Origin: JAKVAV01 sp964635965
GTDB lineage: Bacteria; Bacteroidota; Bacteroidia; Flavobacteriales_D; Cryomorphaceae
DNA length: 64,000 nucleotides
Direction of reading: 5' to 3'
NCBI GenBank assembly: GCA_964635965.1
Contig: CAZWQX010000001.1
Coordinates: 38,356-102,355 of the forward strand
The position numbers were made by a program, and so were the translations under genes. The first letter of the stretch is position 1. Each line of letters starts with the position of its first letter. Of the stretch, positions 52,657-61,112 are shown one piece after another. The notes below the pieces were generated by a model. It did no database searches. It was not told the origin of the DNA and saw only the letters and a list, made by a program, of their open reading frames with translations.

Positions 52657-53105
52657 GATAAAATGATGTCTTTTTTATCCGTTTATAAAATTTTGTACGT
52701 TAATTGCTGGTTATCAGACTCTTACAAGAAGAGCAGAAGGGTTGCTTCAAAGAGTGGTGGCGAAAGATTGCCAACCCATTATTGAATGACCGCCAACAAA
52801 AATTGGAAAAAACCGGTCCCTCGACAATCCAAAATAATTCACATTGAGTTTAAGTTTTCAACACGGAAAGTTGACATTGGCGTTGCGGTCAAGCAGGACG
52901 GTATTTCCGGAGAATTGAAGTTGTTTATGGAACACAATTAACCCCTGAAAAGGGCTAAATTTTTGGCACAATTTTACGGGTAAGGTTACCGATTTCGACC
53001 AACTGCCGAATGTATCCACCTGATTAGGCGAATCATGCGACGTACTAAAAAGGTAGTGAATAAGTAATTTGAAATTTTGTTGAGCCGAATTTGGAAAATA
53101 GCGCC
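52657..53105. other. 449-base gap between nrdB and the DUF3109 gene
   Basis: This is the longest stretch without a confidently called gene. It holds the nrdB upstream region, one short plus-strand open frame (52786-52941, listed separately) and a weak GGGTTG/CAACCC inverted repeat near 52739-52778. I saw no TAnnTTTG element for nrdB and no NrdR box. Confidence 0.6.
52786..52941 (+). CDS. Possible small basic protein (51 aa)
   Basis: An ATG-started frame of 51 codons lies wholly in the gap between nrdB and the DUF3109 gene. The product begins MTANKNWKKPVPRQSKIIHI and ends ELKLFMEHN. It has a basic N-terminal third and a more strand-like second half (KVDIGVAVKQDGISGELKL). Composition and length are protein-like, but I see no promoter, ribosome-binding site or relative, so it may be chance. 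Confidence 0.25.
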   Translation: MTANKNWKKPVPRQSKIIHIEFKFSTRKVDIGVAVKQDGISGELKLFMEHN

Positions 53106-53678
53106 TCAGCTTTTATCCAAAAGCTTGTCCGCCTCTTCAATTTTCTCGAAAAACTCATCTCCAAATTTTCGGATGATTGGCTCTTTTAAGAAGCGAAAAA
53201 CCTTCACATTCAGCGATGCTCCGCACTTTCGGGCAGGGTCACAAATGGGCCAATAATGGTAATTAAGGGCGGTAAGATCTTTTAATTGGGTAAGGCGAAT
53301 TGGGTACAAATGACACGAAATCGGCTTGGGAAAATCCGTTTTTCCAGCTCGCCAAGCCATCTCGATGGCACACTTCGCCGTTCCATTTTCTTCAAATTTT
53401 ACGAAAGCGCATTCTTCACCATTTACTAATGGAGTGACGTATTCTCCATCGGCATCAATCGTAAACACTCCTACTTCCTCTACCCGTTCAATTCCTTCAG
53501 GGCGCATAAATGGTTTGATATCTTCCAGTGCCTCTTCTAGAATATCAATCTCTTCTGATTCGAGTGGAGCACCACTTTCTCCCTCCACACAACAAGCTCC
53601 TTTGCACGCTCCTAAATCACAAACAAATCTCTCGGAAAAGAGATCGTCGGAAAGCAATGCATTATCAATTTGAATCAT
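53106..53678 (-). CDS. DUF3109 cysteine-cluster protein
   Basis: This 190-residue cytosolic protein has the family's cysteine pattern: CDLGACKGACC at the N-terminus, ECAFVKFEENGTAKCAIEMAW in the middle, then ISCHLYPIRL and WPICDPARKCG. The eight or more conserved cysteines suggest a metal (Fe-S or zinc) site related to the YkgJ-type cluster proteins. Function is unknown. It diverges from glyS, whose promoter lies 46-53 bases beyond its ATG. Confidence 0.87.
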   Translation of the reverse strand: MIQIDNALLSDDLFSERFVCDLGACKGACCVEGESGAPLESEEIDILEEALEDIKPFMRPEGIERVEEVGVFTIDADGEYVTPLVNGEECAFVKFEENGTAKCAIEMAWRAGKTDFPKPISCHLYPIRLTQLKDLTALNYHYWPICDPARKCGASLNVKVFRFLKEPIIRKFGDEFFEKIEEADKLLDKS

Positions 53679-53723
53679 GGAGCAAAGTTAGAAGAGAAGA
53701 TTTCAATATACCATGCTTTGGCT

Positions 53724-53731
53724 TACTTTTG
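53724..53731 (+). promoter_or_regulatory. -7 promoter element for glyS
   Basis: TACTTTTG is an exact TAnnTTTG match 36 bases before the glyS ATG, in the gap after the DUF3109 start. Confidence 0.45.
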
Positions 53732-53767
53732 CCGACTCAAAAAGGTCTTCAAACAAAGCTTTATCAG

Positions 53768-55300
53768 ATGTCCCAAGACGACTTGCTCAAAAAGATCATC
53801 GGCCACGCCAAGGAATATGGATTCGTTTATCCATCCAGTGAAATCTATGATGGTCTGAGTGCCACTTACGATTACGGACCTTATGGTGCCGAGCTAAAAA
53901 ACAATCTGAAGGCCTACTGGTGGAATGCCATGGTGCGGCTAAATGAGAACATTGTCGGGCTCGACTCTGCCATATTCATGCATCCTACCACCTGGAAAGC
54001 GTCGGGCCACGTTGACGCCTTTAACGATCCTTTGATCGATAATAAGGACAGCAAAAAGCGCTACCGCGCCGATGTATTAATCGAAGATTACCTGGAGAAA
54101 TACCGTCAGAAAATTGAAAAAGAAGTCACCAAAGGGAAAAAACGTTTCGGTGATGACTTTGACGAAGAGCAATTCAGGGCGACCAATCCAAATGTGCTGA
54201 GAAGCAAAACCAAAATTGACGAAGTGAACGGTCGATTTAAGGATGCGATGGACCGAGAAGATTTAGAGGCGGTAAAAAACTTAATTGACGATTTGGGGAT
54301 TGCCGATCCGGAAACCGGTTCTAAGAATTGGACGGAAGTACGACAGTTCAACCTCATGTTTAAAACGGAACTGGGATCCGTGGCGGGTGACTCCAGTTCA
54401 ATTTACCTCCGACCGGAAACGGCTCAGGGAATATTCGTGAACTTTTTGAACGTTCAGAAGAGCAGTCGGATGAAAATCCCGTTTGGTATTGCCCAAATTG
54501 GAAAGGCCTTCAGAAACGAAATTATCGCACGACAGTTCATCTTCCGCATGCGCGAATTCGAGCAGATGGAGATGCAGTTTTTCGTGAAACCGGGAACTGA
54601 ATTAGACTGGTACGCCAAGTGGAAGGAAGCCCGATTAAACTGGCACAAGAAACTTGGATTGGGTGAAGGAAATTACCGGATTCACGATCACGTGAAATTG
54701 GCACACTACGCCAATGCAGCTTGTGATATTGAATTCGATTTTCCCATGGGTTTCAAGGAGCTCGAGGGAATTCACTCTCGGACGGACTACGACTTGGCCC
54801 GACACGAAGAATTCAGCGGGAAAAAGCTTAGGTATTTCGATCCTCAGGAAAAAGAGAGCTACGTGCCTTATGTGGTAGAGACATCTATAGGTTTGGACCG
54901 ACTTTTCCTAGCCGTATTGTCTGCCGCCTATGAAGAGGAGACGTTGGAGGATGGAAGTATTCGTACCGTTTTACGCATTCCACCCGCTGTAGCACCTGTT
55001 AAGGTAGCCGTGCTTCCATTGGTGAAGAAAGACGGCTTGCCGGAATTGGCTAGAGAGATTATGGACCGACTTAAGTTGGATTACAATAGCCAGTACGACG
55101 AGAAAGACGGAATCGGGAAACGTTACCGCCGCCAAGATGCGATTGGAACTCCTTTCTGTGTGACGGTAGATCACGATAGCCTTGAAGATGGTACTGTAAC
55201 CATACGCGAGCGAGACTCAATGGCTCAAGAACGCATTTCCATTGACCAGTTGGTTGAAGTGGTTGGGAAGAAAGTTTCCATGTCGACCTTGCTTAGCTAG
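53768..55300 (+). CDS. glyS: Glycine--tRNA ligase (single-chain, alpha2 type)
   Basis: This is the eukaryote/archaea-type dimeric GlyRS rather than the bacterial alpha2beta2 form. I start at the ATG at 53768 (510 residues, MSQDDLLKKIIGHAKEYGF), because the promoter lies between it and the longer frame's start. Class II motifs are visible: YDYGPYGAELKNNLKAYWW, RPETAQGIFVNF, FGIAQIGKAFRNEI and RMREFEQMEMQFF. The anticodon-binding domain follows (VAPVKVAVLPLVKKDGL). It ends at a GC-rich bidirectional terminator. Confidence 0.96.
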   Translation: MSQDDLLKKIIGHAKEYGFVYPSSEIYDGLSATYDYGPYGAELKNNLKAYWWNAMVRLNENIVGLDSAIFMHPTTWKASGHVDAFNDPLIDNKDSKKRYRADVLIEDYLEKYRQKIEKEVTKGKKRFGDDFDEEQFRATNPNVLRSKTKIDEVNGRFKDAMDREDLEAVKNLIDDLGIADPETGSKNWTEVRQFNLMFKTELGSVAGDSSSIYLRPETAQGIFVNFLNVQKSSRMKIPFGIAQIGKAFRNEIIARQFIFRMREFEQMEMQFFVKPGTELDWYAKWKEARLNWHKKLGLGEGNYRIHDHVKLAHYANAACDIEFDFPMGFKELEGIHSRTDYDLARHEEFSGKKLRYFDPQEKESYVPYVVETSIGLDRLFLAVLSAAYEEETLEDGSIRTVLRIPPAVAPVKVAVLPLVKKDGLPELAREIMDRLKLDYNSQYDEKDGIGKRYRRQDAIGTPFCVTVDHDSLEDGTVTIRERDSMAQERISIDQLVEVVGKKVSMSTLLS

Positions 55301-55318
55301 TTGAAAATGAATAGAACA

Positions 55319-55590
55319 AAAAAAGCCCGGGCAGTTGCCCGGGCTTTTCATTTTGTGAAGTAGGTTTTTACTCAACAATAAGTTTCAACGTCGAGAATTT
55401 ATTTCCTGAACGAACTTGGAGCAGGTAAACGCCCGCTTCGACGTCGCTTGCATCAAACTCGAATCGCTCAGCACCATTTAGGCTCCACTGCTTAACCGTT
55501 TGACCCAATACGTTCATTAGGTGCACCTGGTCGAGCTGAAGTCCTGATTTTATCATAACCAACCCAGTTGTTGGATTAGGAAAGATTTGA
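55319..55590 (-). repeat. Duplicated sorting-domain-plus-terminator module, copy A
   Basis: The terminator and the last 65 or so codons of the 55368-56363 gene are strongly similar, by eye roughly 85 percent, to the segment at 56399-56670 that ends the neighbouring 1119-residue gene. Similarity fades further into both coding regions. Confidence 0.75.
55321..55348. terminator. Bidirectional terminator between glyS and a T9SS gene
   Basis: GCCCGGGC (55325-55332) pairs with GCCCGGGC (55337-55344) around AGTT, with A and T runs on both sides. It can serve glyS and the convergent secreted-protein gene. Confidence 0.9.
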
Positions 55591-56363
55591 ATTTGATTTT
55601 CTGGAAATTCTTGACTCGAGGAATTTGGAGCCTGGCAATTTGAAACATCCGTTGTGACGCACACATTATCTATGTAATAGTATGTCACAATTGTTGTTTC
55701 AGATGGATCGGTATTGAAGTATTCAAGTTGGATTTGATCCAGATCAAAATGGTTACCTATTGCGAGATGAGTGTATGCCTGATCGGCGATGAACCAACCA
55801 GATATCTCTACCCAATTTGTGCTATCCTCATGAACAGTGCCATCGAAAACATGGGCAAAATTTCCTACTTCTATAGGGTTATTAAGAAAATCGAATGGTT
55901 CAGTAGTGAACAATGCTCCCAAATTAGAACTTGCACAATCACAATTCGAATGGAATGCTCCGCCAAAAGCTCTGCTCCAATAAAAACTTATAAAGTATTC
56001 GACCCCTATCTCAAGTGGTTCGAGAAGTTCGACGCCAATAATTTCTCTGGTATTGTCATGCAGTATTCCATAAATTCCAATGTAACCTTCACCTGAAAGT
56101 GCAGGTTGAAATCCGGAAATCTGATTGTATGGTACTCCGGCAATATTAGTCTCGTCACATGAATAGTAGTAGTCAGGTGTTCCTCGATACGCGTTCCAAG
56201 CATCAAGTCGATCTGTCTGAGAATAAAAGTCCGGACATTCAGAGTAAGACTCAAAATCGGCATTTGGAACCAAGTTTTGAGAATTCCCGCTCAATGAAAA
56301 CGAAGATGCAACGAAAACTGAGGCTGCTATTCTAAGAATTACTTTATGTCGAATCACCTTCAT
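55368..56363 (-). CDS. T9SS-secreted protein with N-terminal carbohydrate-binding-like domain
   Basis: This 331-residue protein has the signal segment VILRIAASVFVASSFSLSG and a domain opening LVPNADFESYSECPDFYSQ, with DRLDAWNAYRGTPDYYYSCDE; this resembles the beta-sandwich domain at the start of many Bacteroidota surface proteins. A YIDNVCVTTD element closes it near residue 240. The C-terminal 70 residues are a type A T9SS sorting domain (QIFPNPTTGLVMIKSGLQLD ... LKLIVE). The last part is nearly identical to that of the 1119-residue protein upstream on the same strand. The role is unknown; attachment or polysaccharide binding is possible. Confidence 0.82.
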   Translation of the reverse strand: MKVIRHKVILRIAASVFVASSFSLSGNSQNLVPNADFESYSECPDFYSQTDRLDAWNAYRGTPDYYYSCDETNIAGVPYNQISGFQPALSGEGYIGIYGILHDNTREIIGVELLEPLEIGVEYFISFYWSRAFGGAFHSNCDCASSNLGALFTTEPFDFLNNPIEVGNFAHVFDGTVHEDSTNWVEISGWFIADQAYTHLAIGNHFDLDQIQLEYFNTDPSETTIVTYYYIDNVCVTTDVSNCQAPNSSSQEFPENQIQIFPNPTTGLVMIKSGLQLDQVHLMNVLGQTVKQWSLNGAERFEFDASDVEAGVYLLQVRSGNKFSTLKLIVE

Positions 56364-56398
56364 TTCTGCATCTTATCCATCTTAAATATACAGAAACT

Positions 56399-56670
56399 AA
56401 AAAAGCCCGAGCGACTGCCCGGGCTTTTTCAATTCTTGAAATATGTTTTACTCAACGATGAGCTTCAACGTCGAGAATTTCTCTCCTGAACGAACTTGAA
56501 GTAGGTAAACCCCTGCTTCAACATCGCTTGCATCAAACTCAAAACGTTCAGCGCCATTTAAGCTCCATTGCTTCACCGTCTGTCCCAATACATTCATGAG
56601 GTTCACTTGGTTGAGCTGAAGTCCTGATTCTACCACTACCAATCCCGTTGTTGGGTTTGGATAAGCGTTG
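56399..56670 (-). repeat. Duplicated sorting-domain-plus-terminator module, copy B
   Basis: This is the partner of the 55319-55590 copy, in the same orientation about 1.08 kb away. It contains the terminator and the sorting-domain codons of the 1119-residue gene; the proteins agree over most of the last 60 residues. Confidence 0.75.
56401..56430 (-). terminator. Intrinsic terminator of the 1119-residue T9SS gene
   Basis: GCCCGAGC (56405-56412) and GCCCGGGC (56417-56424) form a stem with one mismatch, flanked by A and T runs. It is a close copy of the terminator at 55321-55348. Confidence 0.8.
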
Positions 56671-59600
56671 AATTCGAAAGCAGATTGATCTTCTACACTC
56701 ATGGCGCTAGTCATGGTCATTTGCATACAGAACTCTCCTTGAGCTCCTTCGTAACCGTCAACCATCACTGAATAGGTCACTCCCGGCTCAGTTAAAAGGG
56801 TGATTCCCGCAGGGAATTCTGAGCTGGTAGACTGAGGTCCATCTTCGTTACAAGCTACTTGGGTCAAGTCACCACAGTCTCCCGTGAAGATTGCCATTTG
56901 GGTATCTCCATCGTCAATGTAGTCTGTCACTTCGCTGCAGTTTACGGTTTCGATGAAGTACTCGCTACCATCGCCTTCGAAGGAGAACCAAACCGTGTTG
57001 GAAACCAATGGAGTTCCAAACCAGCAGTTCGCTACCTCGTCATTCGGATTAGGATCATTCTCGGAAGTTGCTCCGTCATTTGAGAAAGCACCCAATGTTT
57101 GCGGTGAATCAACCGGCCCTCCCGTTAAGTCGGTTAGGTCAATTGCCCCGTCACAGTTGTCATTTGGCAATGCCTGACGAGTGAATGACAAGCAGAAGTC
57201 ACCAGCTGCACCGGCAAATCCATCAACCATGATAATGTAGTTTTGGCCTGCAACCGTTGGTACTTCAAGGCCTGCTTCGAAGTTCCCCGGTGAAGCGTCT
57301 GGTCCATCTTCATTACAGAGGTAAGGTGCCTGGAACAAACCACACAGCCCTTGGTAGATGGCAATTTGAGTGTCTCCATCGGGAATGTAGTCTTCCGCCG
57401 TTCCGTTACAGTCAGTTGTTTCAACGAAATAGGTATTCCCATCTCCCGTGAAGGTGAACCAAACATTGTTTTCCAAACTTGGATCGGTACCTGAACCATC
57501 GGGCTCACCGAAACACTCGAAACCGTTTGTTACATCAGGATCTGCAACGGTTGCCCCTGCATTTGTGTATTGAGTAGAAACTTGAGCCTCTCCAATAGGT
57601 CCACCTAGCAGTTCGTTTACATCAACTGCAGATAAACACTCGTCGTTTACAGGAGCAGTGATAATTCCACACTCTTGGGATTCGATATCAGCACTTCTTC
57701 GAGGCAACAATTGGAAACCTTCCGTAAACGGAAAACTATTATCGAACTGGCCTCCGATACCCGTTACGTCAAAGGTCCCTGAAGGAGCGTTTTGGCTGTA
57801 GAGATCAACGTCATTGTCAATTCGAACGGCAAATTCATTCACACCGTCACTTACGGCAACATTAAATCCCGATCCTGCTCCCGTCCATTCAGTAGGATCT
57901 AGCAAGAAAACACATTCAATCTTTACCAATTGTGAAACAGTAGCGTCACTCAATTCAGTAACAACCGTTGGTTCAGCAATAGGATTACCGGAAGAAATCA
58001 AGTCGATTGAAGAAGGGTTCAACTGAGTAAGACCGGCGAATTGGCCAACGGTTCCCGTGATAACCACAGAGTCTCCTTCGTTCACAACATAGCCGTCAAC
58101 TACGGTTTGGGTAAATAATCCTATACCTCCCGTTTGGTCAATGATGGTGAACGAAAGTCCGTTTCCATTCATGTTCTCACCATAAACCAATCCAGCAATC
58201 GTTACTTCTTGTCCATCCAAAACTGCTACACCATCGGCGTCTTCTTCAGCAGCTACGGCGATATCCGTGATAACAATTCCAGTATCATCGTCATCGATTG
58301 TCACTGTGAGTTCTCCAGTTGTAAGAACCGCACCGTTGGTGGCGTTCTCCAAAGCAAATACAATCGTGCGGTCATCATTCTCATCCATATCATCGATGAT
58401 TTCGACATCAAATGATTGTGGAGTAGCATCGCCGGCGGCAAAAGTCAAAGGAGTAGGATCAGTGAAGTTGTAGTTTACACCATTAACGGCAGTTCCTCCT
58501 GAAACAACTACATCTACAGTCGTTTCAACGTCTGCAGGGTTCAGGATCTCTACTTCAATAGTGATTGTTCCTCCTGTCTCGTCTGCACCTATACCCGAAG
58601 CTTCAAAGCCGAGACCTAGCTCACTTGCATCAGCGTTCAGGGTAACATCATTCATGTCTCTTGGAAGAAGCTTGAAGTTGCTAAAGCTGAAGTAAGCTAC
58701 CCCAACTATATCATAACCGTTGAGCACTTGAGGTTCAGCATCGTAAAGCTCATCATCAACCCGATATTCCCCTGAGCCATCATTGATTTCCCATTCACCA
58801 AATCCGAGGTTGTCATCGGTACAAGTAACAGCATCCAGCTGAACTAAAACACTTTCGAATTCCTCAACGCCGGCAGTTCCCGTTGTCAATACCTCAGCCG
58901 CAGGAAGCATATTCATCGAAGAGTTCACGGTAATCTCCGTTACGCTGTTAATGCGAGTCAGTCCGAAGTTCTCTTGAACTGTTCCGGTAACGTCAACATC
59001 ATCTCCAACTAAAACGCCAGGGTTATCTTCTCTCACAAATACTCCGCTCCAAGCTCCCGTTCCGTCTTGGATCCAGAAACCTTCATCATAAGCAGCAGTA
59101 ACAATTCCGTTAGTAGTAACTTCCTGGTTCACTAACGGAGATGCCCCATCGGGGTCAGTAGTTTCTTGAATTTCTTGAATTGTTACGTCACCTGCGCTTC
59201 CTCCTCCTTCGGTAGAATAAGTCCCAAGCGGAAATGGGTTTGCGGCTGATGCATTTGTCGTTTCGCCATCAAGTGTTCCCAGACCTGGAACAATCCAGTC
59301 ACCCGAAACCCAAGATGTAGCAGCTTCCGATCCATTTTGACGATATGCCCAGCTATCCGTGTAATCCCATGCTGTGCCGTCGCCATTTACATCAGGGTCT
59401 CCGTAAACGTCAACCACCACGTCGTTCAAGAACAACTCCACGGCATCATCTCCATTAATTGCAGCAGCGCTTGCCTGATAGTCGGGAGCAAACCCAAAGA
59501 AGTCTTGGAAGGCCACATCATCATCTACAGCTGCTGTAGTAACGTAAAAGAATTCTCCTGCTTCATATGCGTCTGCAGGAAATACATATTCAACTCCATC

Positions 59601-59807
59601 AGTTCCGCCTCCGTTGTTTGCAGATCCAAATCCGTAAACACTAAGGTCGGCGATATCGTTTATCACATAAAACTCAACAACTTTCGGTTTTCCACCCGAA
59701 AGATCTCCATCAACGACTCCTGTGATAATTAAGTCTGTTTGGGCATTTACATGACCGAAGGTCAATGCAAGAAATGCAACGAAAAAGTAAGTGTAGAATC
59801 TCTTCAT
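56448..59807 (-). CDS. Large multidomain T9SS-secreted protein
   Basis: This 1119-residue protein has the signal peptide MKRFYTYFFVAFLALTFGHVNAQ. In order: a lamin-tail-like domain (about 25-190, KPKVVEFYVIND and DDAVELFLNDVVVDVYGD); an OB-like module (about 210-320, GFWIQDGTGAWSGVFVREDN); a Calx-beta domain (about 400-515, IDDMDENDDRTIVFALEN); a second OB-like module (about 520-660); two related beta domains opening NDECLSAVDVNELLGGP and NDNCDGAIDLTDLTGGP; and a C-terminal T9SS type A sorting domain. No catalytic site is visible. A role as a surface adhesin or as a matrix or calcium-binding protein is plausible but inferred. Confidence 0.85.
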   Translation of the reverse strand: MKRFYTYFFVAFLALTFGHVNAQTDLIITGVVDGDLSGGKPKVVEFYVINDIADLSVYGFGSANNGGGTDGVEYVFPADAYEAGEFFYVTTAAVDDDVAFQDFFGFAPDYQASAAAINGDDAVELFLNDVVVDVYGDPDVNGDGTAWDYTDSWAYRQNGSEAATSWVSGDWIVPGLGTLDGETTNASAANPFPLGTYSTEGGGSAGDVTIQEIQETTDPDGASPLVNQEVTTNGIVTAAYDEGFWIQDGTGAWSGVFVREDNPGVLVGDDVDVTGTVQENFGLTRINSVTEITVNSSMNMLPAAEVLTTGTAGVEEFESVLVQLDAVTCTDDNLGFGEWEINDGSGEYRVDDELYDAEPQVLNGYDIVGVAYFSFSNFKLLPRDMNDVTLNADASELGLGFEASGIGADETGGTITIEVEILNPADVETTVDVVVSGGTAVNGVNYNFTDPTPLTFAAGDATPQSFDVEIIDDMDENDDRTIVFALENATNGAVLTTGELTVTIDDDDTGIVITDIAVAAEEDADGVAVLDGQEVTIAGLVYGENMNGNGLSFTIIDQTGGIGLFTQTVVDGYVVNEGDSVVITGTVGQFAGLTQLNPSSIDLISSGNPIAEPTVVTELSDATVSQLVKIECVFLLDPTEWTGAGSGFNVAVSDGVNEFAVRIDNDVDLYSQNAPSGTFDVTGIGGQFDNSFPFTEGFQLLPRRSADIESQECGIITAPVNDECLSAVDVNELLGGPIGEAQVSTQYTNAGATVADPDVTNGFECFGEPDGSGTDPSLENNVWFTFTGDGNTYFVETTDCNGTAEDYIPDGDTQIAIYQGLCGLFQAPYLCNEDGPDASPGNFEAGLEVPTVAGQNYIIMVDGFAGAAGDFCLSFTRQALPNDNCDGAIDLTDLTGGPVDSPQTLGAFSNDGATSENDPNPNDEVANCWFGTPLVSNTVWFSFEGDGSEYFIETVNCSEVTDYIDDGDTQMAIFTGDCGDLTQVACNEDGPQSTSSEFPAGITLLTEPGVTYSVMVDGYEGAQGEFCMQMTMTSAMSVEDQSAFEFNAYPNPTTGLVVVESGLQLNQVNLMNVLGQTVKQWSLNGAERFEFDASDVEAGVYLLQVRSGEKFSTLKLIVE

Positions 59808-59833
59808 AGTAGAGGGTTTAATTTAACAGTGGG

Positions 59834-59841
59834 CAAATGTA
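59834..59841 (-). promoter_or_regulatory. -7 promoter element for the 1119-residue T9SS gene
   Basis: The minus strand reads TACATTTG (59841-59834), an exact TAnnTTTG match 26 bases before the ATG. Confidence 0.45.
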
Positions 59842-59878
59842 CTAAGTCGAATGAGCCATCTGCTCGCGCTTCGATTAA

Positions 59879-60442
59879 CTATTTGTTATTAAAAAAGGTC
59901 ATGGTTTGAGAACCACCAATTGTAGTGAATGCCTGACAGGTTTCAGCGGCAATTTTGATTCGTTCCGGTAAGGTAATCATTTCTTCGGCAGACCACTTTC
60001 CCAGAACATAATCAACTTGATTTCCTTTCTGAAATTCGTTGCCAATTCCTATTCTCAACCTGGCATAATCGGTTCTTCCTAAAACTTGGTTAATGCTTTT
60101 AAGTCCGTTATGGCCTCCATCGCTTCCCTTCAAACGAAGTCGCTGTTTTCCAAATGGAAGTGCCAAGTCATCGGTCACAATAAGCAACTTTTCAAAAGGG
60201 ATTTTCTCCTTCTGGAGCCAATAATTTACCGCCTTGCCGCTGAGGTTCATATAGGTATTGGGTTTCAGCAAAACCAAATGCCTCCCTTTATGCTTAGCCA
60301 ATGCGACTGCTCCATATCTGAGGTCTGAAAAAGAAGTAGCCGATGACTCAGCGAGCGCATCGGCTACATTAAATCCAACATTATGTCGGGTGTCTTGGTA
60401 TTGAGCACCCACATTTCCCAAACCGACGATGAGGTATTTCAT
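59879..60442 (-). CDS. pth: Peptidyl-tRNA hydrolase
   Basis: Pth frees peptides from prematurely released peptidyl-tRNA. I start at the ATG at 60442 (187 residues, MKYLIVGLGNVGAQYQDTRH), because the longer frame reads through the acidic tail region of rplY in another phase. The catalytic histidine is in DTRHNVGF, with YMNLSGKAVNYWLQ, VTDDLALPFGKQRLR and GSDGGHNGLKSI in the usual order. It is the last gene of prs-rplY-pth, a standard bacterial arrangement. Confidence 0.96.
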   Translation of the reverse strand: MKYLIVGLGNVGAQYQDTRHNVGFNVADALAESSATSFSDLRYGAVALAKHKGRHLVLLKPNTYMNLSGKAVNYWLQKEKIPFEKLLIVTDDLALPFGKQRLRLKGSDGGHNGLKSINQVLGRTDYARLRIGIGNEFQKGNQVDYVLGKWSAEEMITLPERIKIAAETCQAFTTIGGSQTMTFFNNK

Positions 60443-60461
60443 GAAATCGGTCGGGAATAAT

Positions 60462-61100
60462 TTACTCTTCTGCAGGAGCTTCTGCAGTGGCTTCAGCACC
60501 TTCAGCAGCACCTTCTTCACCTTCTTCGCCTTCTTCTTCCTCTTCTTCATCAACAGCACCACGAGCCATTTTAACTCCAACTACTACTGATTTAGGGTTG
60601 TGCAAGATTGTTGCAGAAGGAAGATTCAAATCTTCTATTCGGATGAATTTTCCAATTCTAAGTTTTGTAATGTCTACTTCTACCACGTCAGGTAAATCAG
60701 CAGGAATACCTTTTACCTTAATGCGACGAAAGTTCGACAAGAGACGTCCCCCGTTTCTTACACCGATGGCATTACCCGACAATTTTACAGGAAGCTCCAA
60801 CTTAACCGGTCTTCCGTCAATCAATTCCAAGAAATCAACATGTAGGATTTCATCCGTTACCGGGTGGAACTGAATGTCGCGAACAATTGCGTTTGCTTTT
60901 TCGCCGCCCATGTCCAACTCGTAGATGAAGACATCAGGAGTGTATACGAACTTTGAAAATTGGATACTGTCAATGGAAAAATGTTTTTGATCTTCCCCAC
61001 CGTAAAGTACACAAGGCACTTTTTTCTCGGCTCGAAGGAGACCAGCATCTTTTTTCCCTACGTTCTCACGTGGAGAACCGCTCAACGATACTGTTTTCAT
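60462..61100 (-). CDS. rplY: 50S ribosomal protein L25/general stress protein Ctc
   Basis: This 212-residue protein has the 5S rRNA-binding L25 domain (SGSPRENVGKKDAGLLRAEK, VPCVLYGGEDQKHFSID) and the C-terminal TL5/Ctc domain (HVDFLELIDGRPVKLELPVK, GIPADLPDVVEVDITKLRIG). It ends in a low-complexity acidic and alanine tail (EEEEEEGEEGEEGAAEGAEA), a feature usual in Bacteroidota Ctc proteins. It lies between prs and pth, with 12 and 19 bases to its neighbours. Confidence 0.95.
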   Translation of the reverse strand: MKTVSLSGSPRENVGKKDAGLLRAEKKVPCVLYGGEDQKHFSIDSIQFSKFVYTPDVFIYELDMGGEKANAIVRDIQFHPVTDEILHVDFLELIDGRPVKLELPVKLSGNAIGVRNGGRLLSNFRRIKVKGIPADLPDVVEVDITKLRIGKFIRIEDLNLPSATILHNPKSVVVGVKMARGAVDEEEEEEGEEGEEGAAEGAEATAEAPAEE

Positions 61101-61112
61101 TTTTACTCTGGT

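Noticed and set aside
52739..52778. GGGTTG/CAACCC inverted repeat near nrdB as a terminator or NrdR site
   Set aside because: The loop is long, there is no T run, and it does not resemble the NrdR box.
53528..53767. 80-codon N-terminal extension of glyS
   Set aside because: It overlaps the DUF3109 gene on the other strand and the glyS promoter element, and family alignment starts at the ATG at 53768.
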